Positions 36,279 to 45,135 of a DNA stretch of 64,000 bases are shown here, piece by piece (within the stretch, counting starts at the first letter, position 1; every line of letters begins with the position of its first letter). This DNA comes from Flavobacterium sp. J372 (lineage in GTDB: Bacteria > Bacteroidota > Bacteroidia > Flavobacteriales > Flavobacteriaceae), in the NCBI RefSeq assembly GCF_024699965.1, contig NZ_JAJOMZ010000004.1:310001-374000 (forward strand), in the 5' to 3' direction. Made by a program: the position numbers and the translations under genes. Below the pieces are notes generated by a model, which worked only from the letters and a program-made list of their open reading frames with translations, was not told where the DNA came from and searched no databases.

Positions 36279-37657
36279 ATGAAAAAAATCTACTTTTATT
36301 ATTGGGCATCTTAGGCTTCTGCGGATATGCGCAGACCATAGCCCTGCAGCAGTTCACAACAACCGTTTTTACCCAGCCGGTAGACCTTGCCCATGCCGGT
36401 GACTCTCGTTTGTTTGTGGTACAACAGGGCGGCGCTATACGAATTGTAAATGGCAATGGCACGGTAAACAGTGCAAACTTCCTAAACCTTTCATCATTAA
36501 TAAGCACCGGAAGCGAGCGTGGCCTTTTAGGGCTTGCCTTTCACCCAAACTATGAAACCAACGGCTACTTTTATGTAAATTATACTAATACAGCCGGTAA
36601 CACTGTAGTGGCACGTTACAGCCGCAGCACTACCAATCCGGATCTAGCAGATGCTTCAAGCGCGCAAATAATACTCACTGTTACACAACCATCATCAAAC
36701 CACAACGGGGGCTGCATACGTTTTGGCCCTGATGGTTATTTGTACATTGGCATGGGTGACGGGGGCGGTGCAGGCGATACATCAAATTATGCCCAGAACA
36801 TAAACTCATTATTAGGTAAAATGCTGCGTATAGATGTCGATAACGGCGCACCCTACAGCAACCCTTCAGATAACGCATTCCCGGGCGCTGTGGCGGGCGC
36901 AGACGAAATTTGGGCCACAGGGCTTCGCAACCCATGGAAATTCTCTTTTGACCGCGTTACAGGCGATTTATGGATAGCTGATGTAGGCCAGAACGCAGTG
37001 GAAGAAATAAATAAGGTTGCCGTGCTTACACCTGCGGGTAAAAACTTCGGCTGGAGGTGTTATGAAGGCAGCACAGTTTACAATTCGGCAGGCTGCGGCC
37101 CTGCGGCCAATTATACTATGCCTTTTGCGGAATACACTCAGGCATCTACAGGCGGCTGTTCTGTAACAGGTGGGATGGTTTACAATGGTACCGCTTACCC
37201 AAACCTGCAGGGTAAATATATTTTTGCTGACTATTGCAATAATAGAATAGGCATCATTTCATCGACGGGGACAATTACCTGGAGCAGTACGTTTTCAGGC
37301 AATAATTTTACAACTTTTGGAGAGGACATTAATGGAGAAATGTTTGTAATGGGACGAACCAGTGGCAAACTTTACAGAATAACTGATACTTCTGCAGGCA
37401 CAGATAATTTCAGCAGTAATAACTTCGCTGTTTACCCTAACCCGTCAAAAGGTATTATAAATATAAAAAGCAACGGGACTACTTCACCTGCACAAGCTAC
37501 TATTTTCGACATTACAGGAAAACAGGTTAGCAATGTCAGCCTGCAGCCATCACAAATAAACACAATACAAACCGGCAACCTGCCATCAGGGTTTTATGTA
37601 ATGAACATTACAGACACGACAGGAGCTGTATATGTCCAGAAGCTTGCAGTACAGTAA
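36279..37657 (+). CDS. Secreted PQQ-dependent sugar dehydrogenase with T9SS domain (frameshifted)
   Basis: The body is a six-bladed propeller of the glucose/sorbosone dehydrogenase family: VVQQGGAIRIVNGNG, GLLGLAFHPNYETNG, NHNGGCIRFGPDGYLYIG, MGDGGGAGD, GLRNPWKFSFDR and WIADVGQNAVEEIN. The last 75 residues form a type A T9SS sorting domain (FAVYPNPSKGIINIKS), so it should be exported and surface-attached or released. The signal peptide is out of frame: after the ATG at 36279 a run of seven A (36282-36288) seems one short, and adding one gives MKKNLLLLLGILGFCGYAQT. The repaired length is 459 residues. Confidence 0.88.
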
Positions 37658-37666
37658 GAAAAAAAA

Positions 37667-37728
37667 TTGCCACGAATTACATGAATTTCGCTAATTAGAT
37701 TAGTATGGATTTATGTAATTCGTGGCAA
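37667..37728. repeat. 20-nt inverted repeat (GCCACGAATTACAT family)
   Basis: Arms at 37667-37686 and 37709-37728 match at 19 of 20 positions (TTGCCACGAATTACAT core) with a 22-nt spacer. Located between convergent genes, with A- and T-runs on both sides, it may end transcription in both directions. It looks like a dispersed flavobacterial palindrome. Confidence 0.7.
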
Positions 37729-37746
37729 AAATATAGTTGAAATCTC

Positions 37747-38706
37747 TTAGATTTCGTTTAGCATTTTTGATATTTCATCAAGCTTTGGCGTCAGGATGAT
37801 TTCAATCCTCCTGTTTTTAGCCTTGCCTTCAGCAGTATCATTTGTCGCAAGCGGGGCAAATTCGCCACGGCCTGCAGCCGTTAGGTTTTTAGGATCAACC
37901 TTTTTATTCTCCCGAATAATAGAAACTATTGCTGTAGCACGCTTGGTAGAAAGATCCCAGTTATTGGCAATTTGTCCGCCGCCGGCATAGGCATCATTAT
38001 CAGTATGGCCTTCAATAAGCACTGCAATGTCAGGGTTATCAGCCAGTACTTTTGCCACCTCAACAACAGCCTTTTTGCCTTCAGGGCTTACTATCCAGCT
38101 GCCTGAGCCAAACAACAGTTTGTTTTCCATAGAAACATATACTTTGCCGTCTTTCTGGGTTACAGTAAGGCCTTTACCTTCAAAGCTGTTCAATGCTTTA
38201 GACAGCGTATCTTTCAGCTTCTTCATTGCCGCTTCTTTAGCCGCAATCATACCTTCAAGCTCATCTACGCGTGACGAACGGTCCTGAAGGTCGGCCTTCA
38301 GCTGGTTAAGCCTTTGTTGTTCGGCTGCCAAAGCTTTTTCTTTAGCCTCAAGCTGGGCAAGCAGCTCACGGTTCTTTTTCATGTTGCTGTCCAATGCATC
38401 ACTGCTGTTTTTTTCCAGCGCATCATAAGACGATTTCAGGTTATCGTAATTCTTTTTGGTTGCAGCATAGTCAGCTGATAGCTTATCGCGCTCACCTTTT
38501 AGCTTTTCAAGCTGCGATTGCAGGTCTTTCAATTGCAGGTCAAGCGCATTCTTTTCTTTTGTAAGCACACCGTTTTCATCAGCGAGCGTACGGTTCTCTT
38601 TCTTTAGGTCGGCATACTTGTTTTCAAGGTCTTTATACACCTTTGAAGATACGCATGAAGTGGCCAGGGCCAGTGTAAGTATCCCTGCTGAAATTTTCTT
38701 AATCAT
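37747..38706 (-). CDS. OmpA-family lipoprotein with coiled coil
   Basis: A 319-residue lipoprotein (signal LALATSCVSSK, lipidated cysteine at about residue 18). Residues 25-170 form a long coiled coil (LADENGVLTKEKNALDLQ). The C-terminal 120 residues are an OmpA-like peptidoglycan-binding domain (VLIEGHTDNDAYAGG, NWDLSTKRATAIVSI and AAGRGEFAPLATN). It probably tethers the outer membrane to the cell wall. It stands alone, with xth upstream on the same strand. Confidence 0.92.
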   Translation of the reverse strand: MIKKISAGILTLALATSCVSSKVYKDLENKYADLKKENRTLADENGVLTKEKNALDLQLKDLQSQLEKLKGERDKLSADYAATKKNYDNLKSSYDALEKNSSDALDSNMKKNRELLAQLEAKEKALAAEQQRLNQLKADLQDRSSRVDELEGMIAAKEAAMKKLKDTLSKALNSFEGKGLTVTQKDGKVYVSMENKLLFGSGSWIVSPEGKKAVVEVAKVLADNPDIAVLIEGHTDNDAYAGGGQIANNWDLSTKRATAIVSIIRENKKVDPKNLTAAGRGEFAPLATNDTAEGKAKNRRIEIILTPKLDEISKMLNEI

Positions 38707-38727
38707 TTATTAATCCTTTATCGTTCA

Positions 38728-39489
38728 TTATTCAAATTCTACTAAAATAGGGCAATGGTCGCTATGCCGTGCGTCAGGCAGTATAGCGGCCCGGATAAGC
38801 CGGTCGCGCATGGGTTCGCTTACCATGGCATAATCAATCCGCCAGCCTTTGTTGTTATCGCGCGCATTTGCAAAATTGCTCCACCAAGTGTAATTATGCG
38901 GCTCTTTGTTGAAATGGCGGAAACTGTCTATAAACCCGTTGTTGAGGAACTCCCCAATCCACATTCTTTCATTCGGTAAAAAGCCTGAGACACGTGCGTT
39001 GCGTTTTGGGTCGTGTATATCAATAGCCTCATGGCAAATATTGAAGTCGCCGCATATTATAAGGTTTGGCGCTTCGGTTTTAAGATTTTCCACATATTGG
39101 TGAAAATCCCGCATGTACATAAACTTATGCTCATGCCTTGCCAGGTTGGTACCTGAAGGCAGATACAGGCTCATCACCGAAAAGGTGTCAAAATCCAGCC
39201 GGATGTTGCGCCCCTCAAAATCCATGTATTCTATGCCGGTGCCATAAACTACATTATTAGGCTTATGTTTACTAAAAATGGCAACACCGCTATAGCCTTT
39301 TTTCTGGGCTGAAAACCAATAATGATAAGGGTAGCCGGCGGCTTCAATTTCATGTACAGCAACCTGGTCTATATTCGCTTTGGTTTCCTGCAAGCAAATA
39401 ATATCGGGGCTGGCAGCCTTAAGCCAGTCTATAAATCCTTTATTGAATGCGGCACGTATCCCGTTTACGTTATACGATATAATTTTCAT
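38728..39489 (-). CDS. xth: Exodeoxyribonuclease III (AP endonuclease)
   Basis: A 253-residue DNA repair nuclease of the ExoIII/APE1 type. Signatures are MKIISYNVNGIRAAFNKGF, CLQETKAN with the metal-binding glutamate, ICGDFNICHEAIDIHDPK, WRIDYAMVS, and ARHSDHCPILVEFE with the catalytic Asp-His pair. It cleaves abasic sites and trims 3' ends. Confidence 0.96.
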   Translation of the reverse strand: MKIISYNVNGIRAAFNKGFIDWLKAASPDIICLQETKANIDQVAVHEIEAAGYPYHYWFSAQKKGYSGVAIFSKHKPNNVVYGTGIEYMDFEGRNIRLDFDTFSVMSLYLPSGTNLARHEHKFMYMRDFHQYVENLKTEAPNLIICGDFNICHEAIDIHDPKRNARVSGFLPNERMWIGEFLNNGFIDSFRHFNKEPHNYTWWSNFANARDNNKGWRIDYAMVSEPMRDRLIRAAILPDARHSDHCPILVEFE

Positions 39490-39642
39490 GGTTTGTAAAT
39501 CTTTTCAAAGATAGCCGAAATCAATGAAAGTTAAAATTTTAACACAAATGCTATTAACTACTTTATTAACAAGAGCATAGAGACTAAAACGATATAAATG
39601 CACTAAAAGTGCCCGCATACTTTAACCTTTGCAGAGAATTGT

Positions 39643-39650
39643 TATCTTTG
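39643..39650 (+). promoter_or_regulatory. Candidate -7 box for olsF
   Basis: TATCTTTG matches TAnnTTTG and lies 26 bp before the ATG at 39677. No well-spaced -33 box is seen. Confidence 0.45.
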
Positions 39651-39676
39651 CTTTTCGCCCGAACCAGTAAATATAG

Positions 39677-41491
39677 ATGAGTTTAGTCACCGCCAAAGAA
39701 GTAGCAAAAGCCATAAAGACCGACAAATACGGTTTTTTAGGCACGTTTTCGGGGTGGCTGCTAATGAAAGCGCTGAAGATATCAACGCTAAACAAAATTT
39801 ACGACCGCCAGAAAAACCTTCAGGGTACCGAATTCCTGAATGCAATTCTTGACGAATTCCAGATTAAATTTGAAATACCCGAAGAAGACCTGAAGCGCCT
39901 GCCGAAAGACGGCGCCTACATTACGGTTTCAAATCACCCGTTGGGTGGAGTTGACGGTATTTTGCTGCTTAAGCTAATGCTTGAGCGCGAACCGAATTAT
40001 AAGATAATAGCAAATTTCCTGCTTCACCGTATAGAGCCGCTTAAGCCATTTATAATGCCTGTAAATCCGTTTGAATCGCACAAAGATGCCAAATCAAGCG
40101 TTTCGGGGATAAAAGATGCGCTACGCCATTTAAGCGATGGCAAGCCCCTGGGGATTTTTCCTGCCGGTGAGGTTTCTACCTACAAAGACGGGAAACTTGT
40201 TGTTGATAAGCCTTGGGAAGAGAGTGCTATAAAACTGATTAAGAAAGCTAATGTGCCGGTTGTGCCGATATATTTCCACGCCAAGAACAGTAAGCTTTTT
40301 TATTTCCTGTCACAGCTTAGCGACACGCTGCGCACTGCAAAACTGCCAAGTGAACTGCTTACCCAGAAAGACCGCGTGATAAAAGTGCGGATTGGCAAAC
40401 CAATTTCGGTTGCGGAACAGAATGAACATGAAGGGCTTGATGCCTACTCTGAGTTTTTGCGGAAAAAGACCTATATGCTGGCCAACCCGTATGAAAAAGA
40501 CACTAAGCTGCTTGACACGGCTAACCTTAACCTGAAGATAAACAGAGGGCCTAAGCAAATTGCCACAGCTACAACCATTGACAAGGTTATTACCGAAGTA
40601 CAACAGTTACGGAAGAGCGATTTTCGCCTGTTGCAGAGCAAAAACTATGAAGTTTTCCTAGTCTCGGCAGATAAGATCCCGAACATACTTCACGAAATAG
40701 GCCGCCTGCGAGAGATAACCTTCCGTGAAGTGGGCGAAGGCACAAATGAGTCCCTTGACCTTGACCAATACGATAAGTTTTATCACCACATGTTCCTTTG
40801 GGATGATGACGCCAAAGAAATTGCCGGCGCTTACCGTATGGGCTTCGGACAGGAGATTTATAAAAAATACGGCATCGACGGTTTTTACCTGCATGACCTT
40901 TTCCGTTTTGAGCCGGAATTGTACGATATGATGTCAAAGTCTATTGAAATGGGACGCGCATTTATCGTAAAGGAATACCAGCAAAAGCCAATGCCTTTGT
41001 TCCTGCTTTGGAAAGGTATTGTGCACTGTACGCTGCGTTACCCGGAGCATAAGTTCCTTATCGGGGGCGTGAGCATCAGTAACCAGTTCTCGCAGTTCTC
41101 AAAATCGCTGATGATTGAGTTCATGAAATCGAACTACTATGACCCTTATGTTGCACAGTATGTTCACCCGAAAAAAGAATACAAAGTAAAGCTAAAGGAC
41201 GCCGATAAAGACTTTGTATTTAACGAGGCCGAAGCCGACCTGAATAAATTCGACAAAATTATTGAAGAGATAGAGCCGGGAAGCCTACGCCTGCCTGTAC
41301 TCATCAAAAAATACATCAAGCAGAACGCACGTGTTATAGCCTTTAATGTTGACCCGCTGTTTAATAATGCAGTTGACGGCCTGATGTACATACGAATTGC
41401 CGACCTGCCCGAAAGCACCGTAAAGCCTGTTATGGAAGAATTTCAGGCAGAACTGGAACGGAAATTGGCGGAAAAGGGTGAACTTTCCTAA
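39677..41491 (+). CDS. olsF: Bifunctional acyltransferase OlsF-like (ornithine/amino-acid lipids)
   Basis: A 604-residue protein with two acyltransferase parts. The N-terminal half is a PlsC-type O-acyltransferase with ITVSNHPLGGVDGILLLK (histidine-to-aspartate spacing one residue longer than the usual HX4D) and GIFPAGEVSTYKDGKLVV. The C-terminal half (from about 330) is a GNAT-like N-acyltransferase related to OlsB (REITFREVGEGTNESLDLD, YDKFYHHMFLWDDDAKEIAG and EMGRAFIVKEYQ). This order is that of OlsF, known from Flavobacterium johnsoniae and Serratia for ornithine lipid synthesis. The stop overlaps the convergent dehydrogenase gene by 4 nt. Confidence 0.8.
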   Translation: MSLVTAKEVAKAIKTDKYGFLGTFSGWLLMKALKISTLNKIYDRQKNLQGTEFLNAILDEFQIKFEIPEEDLKRLPKDGAYITVSNHPLGGVDGILLLKLMLEREPNYKIIANFLLHRIEPLKPFIMPVNPFESHKDAKSSVSGIKDALRHLSDGKPLGIFPAGEVSTYKDGKLVVDKPWEESAIKLIKKANVPVVPIYFHAKNSKLFYFLSQLSDTLRTAKLPSELLTQKDRVIKVRIGKPISVAEQNEHEGLDAYSEFLRKKTYMLANPYEKDTKLLDTANLNLKINRGPKQIATATTIDKVITEVQQLRKSDFRLLQSKNYEVFLVSADKIPNILHEIGRLREITFREVGEGTNESLDLDQYDKFYHHMFLWDDDAKEIAGAYRMGFGQEIYKKYGIDGFYLHDLFRFEPELYDMMSKSIEMGRAFIVKEYQQKPMPLFLLWKGIVHCTLRYPEHKFLIGGVSISNQFSQFSKSLMIEFMKSNYYDPYVAQYVHPKKEYKVKLKDADKDFVFNEAEADLNKFDKIIEEIEPGSLRLPVLIKKYIKQNARVIAFNVDPLFNNAVDGLMYIRIADLPESTVKPVMEEFQAELERKLAEKGELS

Positions 41492-42444
41492 CCTACTTTA
41501 TATAAAGCCTTAATCTTATCAACAATTACCTGTGCCAGGCGTTCGTGGCTTTCAAATGTCCAGCCGGCTATGTGGGGTGTAAGCAGTACATTATCTGCTT
41601 CAAGTAAATACCGGAATTCCTCGGGTATTTCTCCTTCAAACAAATGTTCGAAAGAGGATTTTTCATACTCCAGCACATCAAGGGCTGCGCCCAAGACCTT
41701 TCCTGATTGTAAAGCGTCTGCCAAATCTTTTGTCACCACACTTTTTCCCCGGGCAGTATTGATAAGCCAGAAAGGTTTCGCGAATGCATTAATAAAATCA
41801 GCATTCACCATGCGGTTTGTTTCAGGTGTCCAGGGCGTATGCAGGCTTACCACATCAGCTTTCTGCTGCAATTCCTGTAAAGATACCTGCCTTGCATTTT
41901 CATCGTCTACAGACGGTTTTATGTCGTAACACAGCACCTCAACATCAAAGCCTTTCAATTTCTTTGCGAAAGATTTACCCATATTGCCATAGCCGATGAT
42001 GCCAACGGTTTTCCCGTCAAGTTCGTGCCCGCGGTTAGCCTCTCGTACCCATTGCCCGCTGCGTATCTGTCTGTCGGCGCGGTTAAGGTTATTAAAAAGT
42101 GATAGGAGCATACCCAGCGCCTGTTCGCCAACAGCATTACGGTTGCCCTCGGGTGCGGCGATAAGGTGTATGCCTTTACTCTCGGCATAATCACAATCAA
42201 TACTTTCCAGCCCTGCCCCAACCCTTGCTATGAACTGCAGGTTTGCAGCCCTATCCAGAAATTCCTTATCAATATCAAACCGGCTGCGGATTACGATGCC
42301 ATGGTATTCGTGGATAATAGCATCTATCTCTTCTTTGGAAAGTTTGTAACCCTCAATATTTTGAAAACCGGCTTCTTCAAGCTGTTGCCAGAGTGTAGAA
42401 TGGTTGGAATCTATATGGAGGATTTTTACGGGTTGTGAGTTCAT
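41488..42444 (-). CDS. D-2-hydroxyacid dehydrogenase (NAD-dependent)
   Basis: A 318-residue dehydrogenase of the phosphoglycerate dehydrogenase superfamily. Present are FIARVGAGLESIDCDYAESK, the Rossmann motif VGIIGYGNMGKSFAKKL, the catalytic arginine in LINTARGKSVV, glutamate in LDVLEYEKSSFEH, and histidine in LLTPHIAGWTFESHERL. No ACT domain is present, so the substrate is not certain to be 3-phosphoglycerate. I prefer the ATG at 42444 (MNSQPVKIL); one seven codons upstream is also open. Its 3' end overlaps olsF. Confidence 0.88.
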   Translation of the reverse strand: MNSQPVKILHIDSNHSTLWQQLEEAGFQNIEGYKLSKEEIDAIIHEYHGIVIRSRFDIDKEFLDRAANLQFIARVGAGLESIDCDYAESKGIHLIAAPEGNRNAVGEQALGMLLSLFNNLNRADRQIRSGQWVREANRGHELDGKTVGIIGYGNMGKSFAKKLKGFDVEVLCYDIKPSVDDENARQVSLQELQQKADVVSLHTPWTPETNRMVNADFINAFAKPFWLINTARGKSVVTKDLADALQSGKVLGAALDVLEYEKSSFEHLFEGEIPEEFRYLLEADNVLLTPHIAGWTFESHERLAQVIVDKIKALYKVG

Positions 42445-42488
42445 TAGCTGTACATTGTTGCACAAAGTTAATGAAAGTGGATCATTCT

Positions 42489-42528
42489 ACAGAGTTACAC
42501 AGAAAGGCACAGAGGCTCACAGAGTTTA
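42489..42528. repeat. Four tandem 10-bp repeats (ACAGAG...)
   Basis: Four consecutive decamers begin ACAGAG or ACAGAA, at 42489, 42499, 42509 and 42519. They lie between the dehydrogenase gene and the end of mgtE. The 10-bp spacing is one helical turn. Confidence 0.6.
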
Positions 42529-42530
42529 AC

Positions 42531-43884
42531 CTAAAACCCTAATATCATTTTCGCAATAGTGAAATAAATCAATATACCGCAGATATCATTACTGGTGGTA
42601 ATAAAAGGACCCGTGGCAAGGGCGGGGTCAATTCCGAATTTATTAAGTAGTATAGGTATAAATGTACCCAATAATGAAGCTATGATAATTACTGTAATTA
42701 ATGAAACACTTACTGTAAGGGCAAGGTCATACCCCTGACCTAAGAGAAAGTGGCTTCCTGCAATAAGCAGTCCCGCCAGTATAGACCCGTTGAGCAAAGT
42801 AAGCATTACTTCCTTTATAAGCCGGTTCCAAAGCGACCCACTAAGTGTGTTGTTCGCCAAACCCTGTACAATAATTGCAGACGATTGTACCCCCTACATT
42901 GCCTGCCATCGCAGCAATGAGTGGCGTGAACAGGAATAACTCACCATGCTCTTTCATGGCGCCTTCAAAAATGCCCATCACTTTTACAGTGATGAAACCT
43001 CCGAACAATGCCAGCACAAGCCACGGCAGCCGTGCTTTGGTGAGTTCAAGTATGCTGTCATCCGCCTCAACGTCCTGAGAGATACCTGCTGCGAGCTGGT
43101 AGTCTTTGTCGGCCTCTTCTTTAATAACGTCTACAATGTCATCAATGGTAATACGCCCTACTAGGCGGCCCAGTTCATCTACAACAGGTATGGCTTCAAG
43201 GTCATACTTCTGCATGATGCGCGCCACCTCAACATCCGGCGTATTTACTTTTACAAAATCAACTTTAGGAATGTATATATCGCTTATAGGCATGCGGGTA
43301 GATGTGGTAAGCAGGTCTTTCAGCGACAGCCTGCCTTTTAGCTTATCTTCATCATCTACAACGTATATAGAATGTACCCGCTTTACATTTTCAGCCTGTA
43401 CGCGCATCTCCTTTACACAAGTGAGCACGCTCCAGTTTTCGTTCACTTTTACAAGTTCCTTACCCATAAGCCCGCCGGCGGTGTCTTCATCATAGCGAAG
43501 CAGGTCAACAATATCTTTGGCGTGCTCGGCATCAAGAAGCTCCGATATTACCTCTTCCTTTTTATCTTCAGGTAGTTCGGCAATAATGTCGGCAGCGTCA
43601 TCAGTACTCAGCTCATCAAGCTCTTCGGCAATTTCTTTGGCAGAAAGGTTTTTCAGGATTTTTTCCCGTACCTCTTCATCAAGCTCAAGGAGTATTTCAG
43701 CAGTTTTTTCACTATCAAGGATGTTGAAGAGGTAACTGGCTTCACTGCTGTCCAGCTCCTCCATAATCTCAGCGATGTCGGCATAGTGTACATCACCCAA
43801 AAGCGCCTGCAGCTGCTCTTCGCGGTTCTCTTCTATGTATTGCTCAATCTGCGCAATAAACTCCCTGCTGATCTTAAACTCCAT
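42531..43884 (-). CDS. mgtE: Magnesium transporter MgtE (frameshifted)
   Basis: MgtE is a Mg2+ channel gated by cytoplasmic domains. The first part (43884 down to about 42895) has the superhelical N domain ([38 protein letters not shown]), two CBS domains ([35 protein letters not shown]) and the first membrane segments. The frame breaks at five C (42890-42894, plus strand). Removing one restores the conserved pore segment [18 protein letters not shown] and runs to 42531 for a normal protein of about 450 residues. Its start overlaps rsmA by 11 nt. Confidence 0.92.
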
Positions 43885-44653
43885 TCGCCTCTATCTTTTT
43901 TACCAGTTCAATAAAGTCTTCTGTCGAAAGCTGTTCCGGACGGAGGTCAAAGATACTATCTTCCCGCAAATTATCGGGCAGGTTGAGTGTTTTTAAACTG
44001 TTACGAAGTGTTTTGCGGCGCTGGTTAAAGGCAGTCTTCACAACATTAAAAAACAGACGCTCGCTGCACGGCAAGTGGAAATTTTCTTTACGGCGCAGGC
44101 GCAGCACACCCGATTTTACTTTTGGCGGCGGGTTAAAGACATGTTCTGAAACCGTAAACAAATACTCTGCATCGTAAAAAGCCTGAACTAAAACGGATAG
44201 TATCCCATAGGTTTTGCTGCCTTTCTTTTCACAAATGCGCTCGGCTACTTCTTTCTGGAACATCCCGCTGAATTCGGGTATCTGCTCGCGTAGTTCCAGT
44301 GTACGGAAAACAATTTGTGATGAGATGTTATATGGGAAATTGCCGATGATTGCAAAAGGCTCGTTACCAAAAGTTTTTGATATATCGTACCGAAGAAAGT
44401 CTTCCGACAGTATTTTGCCGTGGAGCTTCGCGTAATGTGCATTTAGGTACTCAACCGATTCGGCATCTATCTCAATCACATAGGTCTCAACATCTTTTTC
44501 CAGCAGGTATTTGGTAAGCACACCCATGCCCGGGCCTATCTCGAGGACTTTGTTGTACTCTTCAAGCGTAAGTGTGTCGGCAATGTCTTTGGCAATACTT
44601 TCATCTTTAAGGAAATGCTGCCCGAGGTGTTTTTTGGCTTTTACTTTATCCAT
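43874..44653 (-). CDS. rsmA: 16S rRNA dimethyladenosine transferase
   Basis: RsmA (KsgA) dimethylates two adjacent adenines in helix 45 of 16S rRNA. The 259-residue protein has [15 protein letters not shown], the SAM loop [15 protein letters not shown], the catalytic [11 protein letters not shown], and [13 protein letters not shown] at the C-terminal end. It lies between the DUF4286 gene and mgtE. Confidence 0.97.
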   Translation of the reverse strand: MDKVKAKKHLGQHFLKDESIAKDIADTLTLEEYNKVLEIGPGMGVLTKYLLEKDVETYVIEIDAESVEYLNAHYAKLHGKILSEDFLRYDISKTFGNEPFAIIGNFPYNISSQIVFRTLELREQIPEFSGMFQKEVAERICEKKGSKTYGILSVLVQAFYDAEYLFTVSEHVFNPPPKVKSGVLRLRRKENFHLPCSERLFFNVVKTAFNQRRKTLRNSLKTLNLPDNLREDSIFDLRPEQLSTEDFIELVKKIEANGV

Positions 44654-44674
44654 CTTTTAGGCCAAAAGCCACTA

Positions 44675-44995
44675 TTATATTGATTTGAATTCTTTCAGCA
44701 ACTCCAGCTCTGTGCGGAATGCCAGCATTTTGTCGCCGAATAATCTTGCTCCTTCTTCACGCAGGCGTGGTGCATCTTCTTTGTAATAAGCCTGAAGCTT
44801 ATCATGGTTTTCTGCGAAGTATTGCACTGAATAGGTACTGCCGCCCATTTCTTCCACCACAAGTACCTTTACCATTTTAGCTTTAATGAATTTGCCGGTG
44901 TCCATTACGGCAGGTATATGTTCGTCCATCATCCATGAAAGCCATTGGTCGTGTACGCTCTCGTCTATATTTATGGTTACGTTGTAGATTATCAT
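44675..44995 (-). CDS. DUF4286 protein
   Basis: A 106-residue cytoplasmic protein (MIIYNVTINIDESVHDQWL, WMMDEHIPAVMDTGKF, TYSVQYFAENHDKLQAYY) of the DUF4286 family, related to small ferredoxin-like or ABM folds. The function is unknown. First gene of a DUF4286-rsmA-mgtE unit. Confidence 0.85.
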   Translation of the reverse strand: MIIYNVTINIDESVHDQWLSWMMDEHIPAVMDTGKFIKAKMVKVLVVEEMGGSTYSVQYFAENHDKLQAYYKEDAPRLREEGARLFGDKMLAFRTELELLKEFKSI

Positions 44996-45043
44996 TTTGG
45001 TGTTGATTTGGTTATACGGTAAGTTGGTTAGTTGTCTTAGCTA

Positions 45044-45073
45044 CAAAGATAAACTACCTTGGTTATAGGACAA
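45044..45073 (-). promoter_or_regulatory. Promoter of DUF4286-rsmA-mgtE
   Basis: On the minus strand the -33 TTG (45071-45073) and -7 TATCTTTG (45044-45051) are 19 bp apart, about 48 bp upstream of the DUF4286 ATG. Confidence 0.65.
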
Positions 45074-45135
45074 GTTATAGAGGTGGTAAAATTTGAGGAG
45101 GTGATTTGGTTATGCGTTAATTCGTTAATTTGGAA

